The notes under the pieces were generated by a model. The model had not been told where the DNA came from and did no database searches. It saw nothing but the letters and a program-made list of their open reading frames with translations. Below, piece by piece: positions 1-5,888 of a stretch of 6,694 bases of DNA; positions within the stretch are counted from its first letter, which is position 1; each line of letters starts with the position of its first letter. This stretch comes from Candidatus Omnitrophota bacterium (GTDB taxonomy: Bacteria; Omnitrophota; Gorgyraeia; B26-G9): assembly GCA_023136735.1 (NCBI GenBank), contig JAGLQQ010000004.1:1-6694 (forward strand). Direction: 5' to 3'. Position numbers and translations under genes: made by a program.

Positions 1-79
1 TGCCTCTAAATGATTGCTCTTACTGCCGCTAGCTTCCCTTCTATAATTCTATTTAGGAGTTAGGCTAGCACACTTTACT

Positions 80-1249
80 CTATAGATTCAAACCCCTGAC
101 CTTTAATACTCCTTTAATCCCATAGAGGCTTTTTATTATTTTTTCTGTCGGCTTACTTGATATGTCGATCAGGTTACATGCATAATCACCTTTGCTTTTG
201 TTAATCATCTCCACGATATTGATATTAGCGTCTGCCAGGATTGCGGATATCTGCCCGACCATATTGGGTATATTCTTGTTCATGATCAGCAAACGAAATT
301 CAGAACCTGGCTCTAATTTACACTCAGGATAATTAACAGAATTTTTAATTCTGCCCTTCTCGATAAAATCGCGAGTCTGCTTTGCGATCATAATAGCACA
401 GTTATTTTCTGCTTCTTTTGTAGATGCGCCTAAATGAGGTATATTAATCACCTTATCCATATTCAACAGCTCATCATCAGGGAAATCTGTAACATAGCAC
501 TCGACAATACCATCCTGTATAGCCTTGTTAAGATCATCGTTATTGACGATACCTCCCCGGGAAAAATTCAAAATGCGCACTTTTTCCTTCATGCGGGCAA
601 ACTTCTCTGCATTAATCATCCCTTTAGTCTCGTCAGTTAACGGAGTATGCAAAGAAATATAATCCGCCTTACCCAGCAAAGCATCAAAGCCTTCAGCCCT
701 CTGAACTGACCTTGAAAGTCCCCAGGCTGATTTTACGGAAATAAAAGGATCATAGCCAATAACTTCCATCCCTAAGTCGATAGCGCTATTGGCAACCATT
801 ACCCCTATCTTGCCCAAACCGATAACTCCCAGGGTTTTGCCCATTATTTCCTGCCCAGCAAAATCTTTTTTGTTCTTTTCGACAAGACCAGGAACTTCTG
901 AGCCCTTGCCTTTTAAGGTTTGCGAAAAGACTATGCCGGCTGCAATATCTCTGGATGCCAGCATTAATCCGACAATGGCTAGTTCCTTAACAGCATTAGC
1001 ATTTGCTCCGGGAGTATTAAAAACAACAATTCCCTTATCTGAGCATTTACTAATAGGAATATTATTAACGCCCGCTCCAGCGCGTCCAACAGCAAGCAAA
1101 GAATCAGGGAGATCCATTTCCTTCATATTAAAACTTCTGAGCAGTATCGCATCAGGCTGAGCAATTTCAGTCCCCAGTTCATACATATCCAGTGGAAATG
1201 CCGCCAGCCCCTCTGGAGCAATCTTATTAAGCTTCATTATTTTATACAT
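80..1249 (-). CDS. serA: D-3-phosphoglycerate dehydrogenase, short ACT-domain type
   Basis: Cytoplasmic enzyme of the first committed step of serine synthesis: 3-phosphoglycerate + NAD+ gives 3-phosphohydroxypyruvate + NADH. The 389-residue protein has a split substrate-binding domain (about 1-98 and 280-310) around a Rossmann NAD domain with GLGKIG at 144-149 and the ribose-binding Asp of YDP at 167. The catalytic Arg is R231 in NFSRGG, and the catalytic His is H272 in PHLGAST. The C-terminal 70 residues form an ACT domain (NKNIPNMVG, then INIVEM), so serine feedback is plausible. The intervening domain of long SerA proteins is absent and the N-terminus is short. The usual glutamate motif (E. 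coli FPTEP) reads FPDDE at 256-260, so the third catalytic residue is D259 or E260. The first ATG is chosen because AAGGAGGG lies 6 bases upstream; a second ATG at codon 5 has no such site. It is the last gene of the rex-serC-serA series, 268 bp after serC. Family assignment is firm; the feedback property is inferred. Confidence 0.95.
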   Translation of the reverse strand: MYKIMKLNKIAPEGLAAFPLDMYELGTEIAQPDAILLRSFNMKEMDLPDSLLAVGRAGAGVNNIPISKCSDKGIVVFNTPGANANAVKELAIVGLMLASRDIAAGIVFSQTLKGKGSEVPGLVEKNKKDFAGQEIMGKTLGVIGLGKIGVMVANSAIDLGMEVIGYDPFISVKSAWGLSRSVQRAEGFDALLGKADYISLHTPLTDETKGMINAEKFARMKEKVRILNFSRGGIVNNDDLNKAIQDGIVECYVTDFPDDELLNMDKVINIPHLGASTKEAENNCAIMIAKQTRDFIEKGRIKNSVNYPECKLEPGSEFRLLIMNKNIPNMVGQISAILADANINIVEMINKSKGDYACNLIDISSKPTEKIIKSLYGIKGVLKVRGLNL

Positions 1250-1282
1250 GCTGCACCCTCCTTTTCTTGTTGAGATTAGTTA

Positions 1283-1309
1283 TACGGGCCGAGACAAGCG
1301 CGGCCCCTA
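1283..1309. repeat. REP-like GC-rich palindrome in the serC-serA gap
   Basis: An inverted repeat pairs GGGCCG (1286-1291) with CGGCCC (1301-1306) around a 9-base loop. After one mismatch the pairing continues with TA/TA on the outside. It is much richer in G+C than the surrounding intergenic DNA. On the minus strand it lies 38 bases before the serA start and is not followed by a U-tract, so it is a poor terminator for serC. The outer wording (TACGGGCC...GGCCCCTAC) resembles GTAGGGGC-type dispersed palindromes found in many bacterial genomes; that resemblance is from memory. It could also affect serA mRNA stability or translation. Confidence 0.55.
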
Positions 1310-1329
1310 CATATTTTTTATTTTACTTC

Positions 1330-1343
1330 ATAACTAGTAACTA
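1330..1343. repeat. Two-copy heptamer repeat (RTAACTA)
   Basis: ATAACTA is followed directly by GTAACTA. The unit matches the larger heptamer array at 1463-1496 in the same intergenic gap, which suggests both derive from one simple-sequence process. No coding or regulatory role is visible. Confidence 0.45.
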
Positions 1344-1388
1344 TTGAGGCTACTCGCTTCTTCTTTTTACAGCTATTCACTTTTATCC

Positions 1389-1464
1389 GTTACCGTTGCC
1401 TTTTAAACCGATACGCCTGTCCGCCAATCTTTATGGAGGAGGCATCGCAACCGCAACCGTTTCC
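1389..1464. repeat. Hexamer repeats (GYWRCC) flanking a weak palindrome
   Basis: GTTACC-GTTGCC occurs at 1389-1400 and GCAACC-GCAACC-GTTTCC at 1447-1464. Between them, GCCTGTCC (from 1414) and GGAGGAGGC (1435-1443) can pair weakly with an internal loop. With the neighbouring heptamers, this makes the 268-bp serC-serA gap largely low-complexity, repeat-derived sequence rather than a decayed gene. I see no open frame with a ribosome site here. Confidence 0.35.
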
Positions 1465-1496
1465 ACTCGTAACTCATAACTTGTCATTTATAACTC
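1463..1496. repeat. Degenerate 7-bp tandem repeat, about five units
   Basis: On the plus strand the units read CCACTC, GTAACTC, ATAACTT, GTCATTT, ATAACTC, giving a consensus RTAACTY with a strict 7-base period. The first unit is one base short. It starts 21 bases beyond serA's upstream hexamers and ends 21 bases before the serC stop, so it lies just downstream of serC. No function can be assigned. Arrays of this kind can expand or contract by replication slippage. Confidence 0.5.
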
Positions 1497-1517
1497 AGTA
1501 TCGTGCAGCTATCCTTA

Positions 1518-2600
1518 TTAGCTGTTTTCTTTTTCAAATTCCTTCATAAAAGCAACCAAGCTCTTTACCCCTTCTACAGGCATAGCATTATAAATACTTG
1601 CTCGCATACCTCCTACTGTCCGATGTCCTTTTAAAGTTTTTAATCCTATCTCCGATGCCTGTTTGATAAATTTAGCATCAAGATCATCATTGCCCGTGAC
1701 AAAAGGTATGTTCATTAATGACCTGCTATCCTTTTCAACAGGCGAGCTAAACATCGCGGATGTGTCAAGATAGTCATATAAAAGCTGTGCCTTCTCTTGA
1801 TTATGTTTCTGAATAGCTTTTAAGCCGCCTTTTTGCTTTATCCAATCAAAAACCAATCCGGCCATATAGATAGAATAACATGGAGGAGTATTGTACATCG
1901 AGCCTGCATCAACATGTGTTTTATAGTCAAGCAGCACCGCTACATCATCCGCTACTCCTTTAGCTAGGTCATCACGTATAATCACAATCGTTAACCCCGC
2001 AGGCCCAATATTTTTTTGAGCTCCAGCAAAAATAATCCCGAACTTAGAAACATCTATAAGCTCTGATAAAATATTTGAAGACATATCAGCTACCAGAGGA
2101 ATGTCTCCTGTATCTGGTATCTGCTGATAAGCAGTTCCGTATATCGTATTATTGGTCGCAATATAGAAATAATCCGCATCCTTACTAAAAGTATTTGCGT
2201 CAAGCTTTGGGATAGAAGTAAAGTTATTCGCCTCAGAACTGGCAATAACATTTACATCAATATATTTTTTCGCTTCTTTGATCGCCTTTTTAGTCCATTG
2301 CCCAGTATGGACATAATCCGCTTTTTTATTTTTTCCTTTTAAATTAAGCGGCACCATAGCAAATTGCAGGGAAGCTCCGCCCTGAAGAAACAAAACCTTA
2401 TAATTTTGCGGTATAGCCATAATTTGGCGTAATGCCGTTTCTGTTTCTTCAAATATCTGCTTAAACTCTTTGCCTCGATGGGATAATTCCATCACAGACA
2501 TACCGCAACCTTTGTAATCCAGCATCTCATCTGCTGCCTTTTTTAAAACCTCCTCAGGTAATACTGCCGGGCCTGCGCTAAAATTATAAACTCTTGCCAT
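1518..2600 (-). CDS. serC: Phosphoserine aminotransferase
   Basis: PLP-dependent cytoplasmic transaminase converting 3-phosphohydroxypyruvate and glutamate to phosphoserine and 2-oxoglutarate, the step after SerA. The 360 residues match the usual family length. Visible marks are the N-terminal NFSAGPAVLP (6-15), substrate-site H41-R42 in ELSHRGKEF, the cofactor phosphate loop GGAS (74-77), W102 stacking on PLP, D172 in ADMSSN, the Schiff-base lysine K196 in GAQKNIGPAG, and C-terminal GHRTVGGMRASIYN (325-338) with substrate arginines R327 and R333. All expected catalytic residues are present. The start has AAGGAGGG 7 bases upstream. It lies 128 bp after rex and before serA in the same direction; no phosphoserine phosphatase gene (serB) lies in the window. 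The same enzyme could also serve pyridoxal phosphate synthesis, as in proteobacteria, but the serA neighbour favours serine synthesis. Confidence 0.97.
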   Translation of the reverse strand: MARVYNFSAGPAVLPEEVLKKAADEMLDYKGCGMSVMELSHRGKEFKQIFEETETALRQIMAIPQNYKVLFLQGGASLQFAMVPLNLKGKNKKADYVHTGQWTKKAIKEAKKYIDVNVIASSEANNFTSIPKLDANTFSKDADYFYIATNNTIYGTAYQQIPDTGDIPLVADMSSNILSELIDVSKFGIIFAGAQKNIGPAGLTIVIIRDDLAKGVADDVAVLLDYKTHVDAGSMYNTPPCYSIYMAGLVFDWIKQKGGLKAIQKHNQEKAQLLYDYLDTSAMFSSPVEKDSRSLMNIPFVTGNDDLDAKFIKQASEIGLKTLKGHRTVGGMRASIYNAMPVEGVKSLVAFMKEFEKENS

Positions 2601-2621
2601 TGTGTTTCCCTCCTTAATTGA

Positions 2622-2662
2622 GCACGTAGCTTATGGAGCGAAGCGCTCATAAGCTTCTGTGC
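2622..2662. repeat. Long hairpin in the serC leader
   Basis: A 12-bp stem with one bulged base pairs 2628-2640 (starts AGCTTATG) with 2644-2655 (ends CATAAGCT) around a 3-base loop. A small internal loop separates it from an outer GCAC/GTGC pairing (2622-2625 with 2659-2662). On the minus strand it sits just upstream of the serC ribosome site (AAGGAGGG), about 22 bases before the ATG, and has no U-tract. It may be an RNA-processing or stability element between rex and serC, or a dispersed palindrome. Confidence 0.5.
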
Positions 2663-2664
2663 GA

Positions 2665-2697
2665 AATTAATCCCGTCCGTTTTTTGGCGGGATAATT
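2665..2697 (-). terminator. Possible weak terminator or attenuator after rex
   Basis: AATTAATCCCG (2665-2675) pairs with CGGGATAATT (2688-2697) with one bulged A and an A-rich loop on the transcribed strand. It begins about 31 bases after the rex stop codon. The following RNA bases are UUAAUUUC rather than a continuous U-run, so termination is probably partial at best. It could lower serC-serA expression relative to rex, or merely be structured spacer. Confidence 0.3.
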
Positions 2698-2728
2698 GCA
2701 GTTCTTTTCATATATTAATAAAAACTTT

Positions 2729-3358
2729 TTACTTTTTAGCTTTCTGGATCATTACCTTTGCCGCGATAAATCTCAAAGCATTTGTAAAATCAAGATTCAG
2801 ATAAATAACATTACTCGAAACAATAACCTTTTGGGTTGAAAAATTCAATATCCCCGTTACCCCTGCCCCAATAAGCTTATCTGCCACATCCTGGGCGCTT
2901 TGAGGAGGTACGGCTATAATACCAACCTCTATCTCTCTTAAGCATACAATCTCCTTTATATCATTATCAGAAAATACATCTATTTGAGTCTGAATCCGCT
3001 CAAGCTTATTAATACTGCAGTCAAAACCCGCAACGATCTCAAATCCGTCTTCTTGAAATTTCTCATAATCAAGTAAAGCCGACCCCAGTCTTCCCAAGCC
3101 GACAATACATGCCTTGCGCTTTTTATTTAAATTCAGCTTATTCCCTAATTCCTGCTTGAGAGATTTCACCTCATACCCTTTGCGCGTATATCCGCCCACA
3201 GCTAAGAAACTGATATCCTTTCTAACAGTATATTCAGTTGAACCAATAGCTTTTGCCAATTCGCGAGATGAAACTAATTTCGTTTCGCTGCGCTCTAAAA
3301 AATTAAGATAGCCAAAAATCTTGCATATTCTTTCAATGGTATTATCAGATAAATCCAT
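2729..3358 (-). CDS. rex: Redox-sensing transcriptional repressor Rex
   Basis: Homodimeric repressor that binds DNA when NADH is low and releases it when NADH binds, reading the NADH/NAD+ ratio. The 209 residues match the family length. An N-terminal winged helix (about 5-65) contains VSSRELAKAIGSTEYTVRKDIS, whose VRKD(I/L)S recognition-helix wording and following RKGYEV wing are typical of Rex. The Rossmann domain begins at about 83, with GLGRLG at 87-92, and continues through AGVTGILNFS (165-174). The C-terminal helix (about 190-207) is the domain-swapped dimerisation segment. The start follows AAGGGGAG with 4 spacer bases. A perfect Rex-type operator lies 16 bases upstream, over the transcription start, so negative autoregulation is expected. 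It is followed collinearly by serC and serA. Confidence 0.95.
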   Translation of the reverse strand: MDLSDNTIERICKIFGYLNFLERSETKLVSSRELAKAIGSTEYTVRKDISFLAVGGYTRKGYEVKSLKQELGNKLNLNKKRKACIVGLGRLGSALLDYEKFQEDGFEIVAGFDCSINKLERIQTQIDVFSDNDIKEIVCLREIEVGIIAVPPQSAQDVADKLIGAGVTGILNFSTQKVIVSSNVIYLNLDFTNALRFIAAKVMIQKAKK

Positions 3359-3374
3359 AATCTCCCCTTAACAC

Positions 3375-3392
3375 TAGTGAATTATTTCACTA
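3375..3392. promoter_or_regulatory. Rex operator 1 (ROP site) at the rex transcription start
   Basis: TAGTGAATTATTTCACTA is a perfect 7-4-7 inverted repeat. The known Rex consensus is TTGTGAA-N4-TTCACAA; this differs only at the second and second-last positions. It overlaps the last base of the predicted -10 box and covers the expected start site, so bound Rex would block RNA polymerase. The rex gene itself directly downstream strongly supports the assignment. Confidence 0.9.
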
Positions 3393-3419
3393 ATATAGCA
3401 TAAATTAGTAATTTGTCAA
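3392..3419 (-). promoter_or_regulatory. Sigma70-type promoter of rex
   Basis: On the minus strand a consensus -35 TTGACA (3414-3419) is followed after 16 bases by TATATT (3392-3397). The predicted transcription start is near 3385, giving a leader of about 27 bases with the ribosome site AAGGGGAG. No other promoter this strong lies upstream of rex, and none is clear in front of serC or serA, so it is the best candidate to drive all three. Confidence 0.75.
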
Positions 3420-3512
3420 GCCAAATTTTATTATTATTTAAGGCAGATTACAAACATATCACACAATATCTCTACCCACAACAAGTTACAGCAACGATAA
3501 AAGCAGCATTAT

Positions 3513-3530
3513 TGGTGAAATATTTCACTA
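3513..3530. promoter_or_regulatory. Rex operator 2, upstream auxiliary site
   Basis: TGGTGAAATATTTCACTA contains a perfect 14-bp palindrome (3515-3528) and has one mismatched position in the 18-bp site. Read on the minus strand it shares 21 of 23 bases with operator 1 and its flanks read on the plus strand, so similarity extends past the symmetric core. Its centre is 138 bp from that of operator 1, close to 13 helical turns. This spacing is compatible with looping between two Rex dimers, which is inference. Confidence 0.8.
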
Positions 3531-3550
3531 GTAATGCCATTCTTTTGCAA
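3522..3550 (-). promoter_or_regulatory. Weak candidate second rex promoter
   Basis: On the minus strand TTGCAA (3545-3550) and TGAAAT (3522-3527) are separated by 17 bases; each matches four of six consensus positions. The -10 box falls inside Rex operator 2, which would give that site a direct repressor role. The matches are weak and could be chance in AT-rich DNA. Confidence 0.25.
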
Positions 3551-3578
3551 CTTTCAATTAGAGGATGAAAGGTATAAA

Positions 3579-3614
3579 GCAAAAGGAATAGCCCCTTAAG
3601 GCTATTCCTTTTGC
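3579..3614 (-). terminator. Intrinsic terminator after the zinc-ribbon gene
   Basis: A perfect 15-bp stem pairs 3579-3593 with 3600-3614 (GCAAAAGGAATAGCC against its complement) around a 6-base loop. On the minus strand it is followed by TTTATACC, giving a short U-tract. It lies 65 bases after the stop codon of the small zinc-ribbon gene and before the rex regulatory region, so it separates the two units. The plus-strand side is A-rich, so termination is most likely on the minus strand. Confidence 0.7.
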
Positions 3615-3678
3615 AAATAAGTAATTATTTTTAGAATTTGAACCAATGAAACGTTTTACTGGCTCATTTCTAAGTACG

Positions 3679-3837
3679 TTATGATTTACCCATTATTCGA
3701 AACATTCCGGTTCCGCAATCAGGACATTTGCCCTTCATTGCCTTGCGGCCGTTTTTCATGGTTGTTTCCTGTGCATCGCTAATCTCTTTTTTGGCTTTGC
3801 ATTTTACACAATACGCAGTAAGTACAGCATCTGACAT
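3679..3837 (-). CDS. Small double-CxxC zinc-ribbon protein, DUF5679-like
   Basis: A 52-residue protein, MSDAVLTAYCVKCKAKKEIS onward, ending CPDCGTGMFRIMGKS. Cysteine pairs at 10/13 (YCVKCK) and 38/41 (CPDCG) would bind one zinc ion. Between them lies the basic stretch TTMKNGRKAMKGK (25-37). This layout (AYCVKCK, then T-MKNGRKA-KG-CP-CGT-MFRI) matches what I remember of DUF5679, a family of unknown function that occurs in candidate phyla and some other bacteria. It is soluble, with no signal peptide or membrane segment, and nucleic-acid binding is plausible but unproven. Start choice: the ATG at 3837 is preceded by AAAGGGAT, a moderate ribosome site. It has its own likely promoter (3895-3923) and a strong terminator (3579-3614), so it appears monocistronic between the MCP and rex. 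The gene is easy to miss because it is shorter than common ORF cutoffs. Confidence 0.85.
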   Translation of the reverse strand: MSDAVLTAYCVKCKAKKEISDAQETTMKNGRKAMKGKCPDCGTGMFRIMGKS

Positions 3838-3894
3838 ATTATCCCTTTCTCTTTTTCTGAGCCTCTTTATTATTACCTATCTGACAGTTGTTAT

Positions 3895-3923
3895 ATTTTA
3901 CTATAAAAAAAGGCTATAGTCTA
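3895..3923 (-). promoter_or_regulatory. Probable promoter of the zinc-ribbon gene
   Basis: On the minus strand TAGACT (3918-3923, four of six matches to TTGACA) and TAAAAT (3895-3900, five of six matches to TATAAT) are spaced by 17 bases. The predicted start near 3888 gives a leader of about 50 bases. A short palindrome, ACTATA (3900-3905) with TATAGT (3915-3920), lies in the spacer and could be an operator or a remnant of an MCP terminator. Confidence 0.45.
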
Positions 3924-4001
3924 CTAAATAGATTATGTTCTTTGTAGGTCAAAAACAGACTACTCTAACTTGTTTATTCTAAATTTATTAATTTCTTTTT
4001 A

Positions 4002-5756
4002 TTATATTTCTTGTATCTGTGACAACTCGTCATCATCGCTGTCTCGTTTTAGCTTAAATACGCTCATTAATTCCTTGAGTTCTATTGCCAGCTTGGAAAG
4101 CTCCTGAGATGCAAAAGACATTGCTTCAACAGAATCATTTTGCTCACTCACGCTTAAACCAACCTGTTCAGTATCTAAAACAGATCCTTTAGCAATAGAA
4201 TTTACTTCTTTAAGAACCTCAACCACTTCCGATGCTCCATGAACTTGTTCCTGAGTGGAGTGAAAAATCTGATCCGTAAGGATACTTGTATCTCGAACCG
4301 CTTGATTGATTTCATTTAAACTTTCAGCAATCTCTATAACATCCTGCTTCCCCTCCAATGTCTCATCAGAACTTTCTATAATCGCCTCTACGGCCTGGCT
4401 TGTTTCTGATTGTATTGCTCTTATCAGGCTCTTTATATTCCCCACCTCGGCTGCGGAAGCCAGAGCTAATTTTTTCACCTCTTCAGCGACAACGGCAAAA
4501 CCTCTGCCGGCATCTCCGGCTCTTGCCGCCTCGATTGCCGCGTTTAAAGATAAAAGATTTGTCTGATCTGCAATCGAAGTGATCGTCGCGCTGATGTTAC
4601 TTATCCGCTTAGATTTTTCTCCCAAACTTTGGATAACTTCAACCGCATGAGTTACTGTATTTGTCAGTCGAACTAATTTTTCGACTGTATTTTTAGCCTT
4701 TAGATTCCCCTTCTCCGCATAGCTGCTTACTAGCGCTACCCCTTCCGTCGTAACTTGACTATTTGCTAAAACACGCTCTAACGATTTGGAGGATTTTTCT
4801 GATATTTGATATGCCTCGTCTGAACGTTCCGATTGAACAGCGGCTCCCTCAGAAATATGTTTTATTGCCTTAGACACCTTTTGCGAAGAATCATCCATCT
4901 GTTGTGAGAACTTAGAGACCTGTTCACTGGCACCGGACAACTTGTCCGCTGTAATACGAACACGTAAAACCATTTTATTCATCGACTCAATTATTTGATT
5001 AAATGCGTCTGCCAGCTTTCCAATTTCATCTTTTGATTTAATATCTATTAACTGGGTCAAATCGCCGCTGCATAATGGCGCAGTAGCAGATATCAGTTTC
5101 TTTATCGGCCTGGTCAAGGTACGCGCGAAGAAAAATGTTACAATCAAGCCGAAAATCATAAGCCCCAGTGAAAGCATTACAAGCTCAAAAGTAATTTTTC
5201 GGATTAAACTATGTATTCTTTCATTGCTGGTCTCGAGCACAAGCGCTCCAATAACCTTATCATCATTTTTTATTAATCGTCTTAATTCCATGATCCCCAT
5301 ATCATCGTGCTGATCCTCGATCACATAGAAATCTATTTCTTTTGTGGAATTTTCCTCATGTTCAACTATCTCATTGAACAACTTAATATCTTCTTTGCCT
5401 AATCTGGTTTCATCACTATCGCCAATAATCCTGCCTTCACCGTCAAAAATTGTCAGATGAATAACATCTTTTTCTTTTAGAACATTCGCGCATATTTTTA
5501 CCAGCAAAGTATAATCCCAGCTCAATGTCGCTTCTTTACTGTTTTGCGCCAGGCTTGAAGATAATGTTTCTAAACGCATCATATTCTCTGCGTATATCGT
5601 ATCGCTGATTTGTCTTAAAAAAAACAGGCTTGATGAAACAATAGCAACTATTAAAAGCACGCTGGTTACAATAACATATTTATACAGAATACTAAGATCC
5701 TTAAATTCATATCTAATAAATTCGATTTTTTCTTTTATTTTAGCTTTGACCTGCAT
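4002..5756 (-). CDS. Methyl-accepting chemotaxis protein with periplasmic Cache-like sensor
   Basis: Inner-membrane chemoreceptor of 584 residues that relays ligand binding to CheA/CheW. In order: a basic cytoplasmic start, TM1 (about 27-47), a periplasmic alpha/beta sensor of about 140 residues (48-187) with Cache/PAS-like strands (VIHLTIFDGEGRIIGDSD at 98-115; KVIGALVLETS at 167-177), TM2 (about 190-211), HAMP (212-263, with TRPIKKL and DEIGKLADAFN), and a long coiled-coil signalling domain. The hairpin tip is intact: IADQTNLLSLNAAIEAARAG (395-414), then GRGFAVVAEEVKKLA (417-431). The two arms are about 140 and 150 residues. No CheR-tethering pentapeptide is seen at the acidic C-terminus (DSDDDELSQIQEI). 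The ribosome site AAGGA lies about 10 bases upstream. It is 132 bp after a phosphonate-type binding protein, which could be the ligand-presenting partner. No che genes are in the window. The domain call is firm; the ligand is unknown. Confidence 0.96.
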   Translation of the reverse strand: MQVKAKIKEKIEFIRYEFKDLSILYKYVIVTSVLLIVAIVSSSLFFLRQISDTIYAENMMRLETLSSSLAQNSKEATLSWDYTLLVKICANVLKEKDVIHLTIFDGEGRIIGDSDETRLGKEDIKLFNEIVEHEENSTKEIDFYVIEDQHDDMGIMELRRLIKNDDKVIGALVLETSNERIHSLIRKITFELVMLSLGLMIFGLIVTFFFARTLTRPIKKLISATAPLCSGDLTQLIDIKSKDEIGKLADAFNQIIESMNKMVLRVRITADKLSGASEQVSKFSQQMDDSSQKVSKAIKHISEGAAVQSERSDEAYQISEKSSKSLERVLANSQVTTEGVALVSSYAEKGNLKAKNTVEKLVRLTNTVTHAVEVIQSLGEKSKRISNISATITSIADQTNLLSLNAAIEAARAGDAGRGFAVVAEEVKKLALASAAEVGNIKSLIRAIQSETSQAVEAIIESSDETLEGKQDVIEIAESLNEINQAVRDTSILTDQIFHSTQEQVHGASEVVEVLKEVNSIAKGSVLDTEQVGLSVSEQNDSVEAMSFASQELSKLAIELKELMSVFKLKRDSDDDELSQIQEI

Positions 5757-5888
5757 CCCGATATCTTCCTTGTTTTTTAGCCCTGCTTTTAGTAGTTTTT
5801 ACAGAGTCTTTGATGACCTCTAGCTTTTAAAATCATCTTCACTCCTCAGCCCCGTTACCCGCTAAATTATTCCCTTACAAGTATCTCT

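Noticed and set aside
1..79. Two GCTAGC palindromes after serA considered as a terminator stem.
   Set aside because: They are short, about 30 bases apart, and not followed by a U-tract; any real terminator may lie outside the window.
789..1160. Long plus-strand open frame opposite serA, and similar ones opposite rex, the MCP and the binding protein.
   Set aside because: These are antisense shadows of well-supported minus-strand genes and encode no recognisable domain.
1374..1381. TTCACT-like half of a Rex site in the serC-serA gap.
   Set aside because: The partner half-site is missing at the required four-base spacing, so it is not a Rex operator.
3620..3650. A GGTTCAAATTC string on the minus strand that resembles a tRNA T-loop.
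   Set aside because: No acceptor stem, anticodon arm or CCA-proximal pairing can be built around it; it lies between the zinc-ribbon stop and its terminator.
3728..3919. Plus-strand 63-codon frame with a hydrophobic C-terminal half.
   Set aside because: It overlaps the zinc-ribbon gene antisense; its apparent membrane segment comes from the complement of the ribbon's leader and AT-rich promoter DNA, and it has no ribosome site I can see.
5789..5836. A 15-codon minus-strand frame (MILKARGHQRLCKNY) with a GAGGAG ribosome-like site, in the gap before the MCP.
   Set aside because: No recognisable leader-peptide feature, repeated codon run or attenuator hairpin accompanies it; one short frame with a purine-rich stretch upstream is expected by chance.
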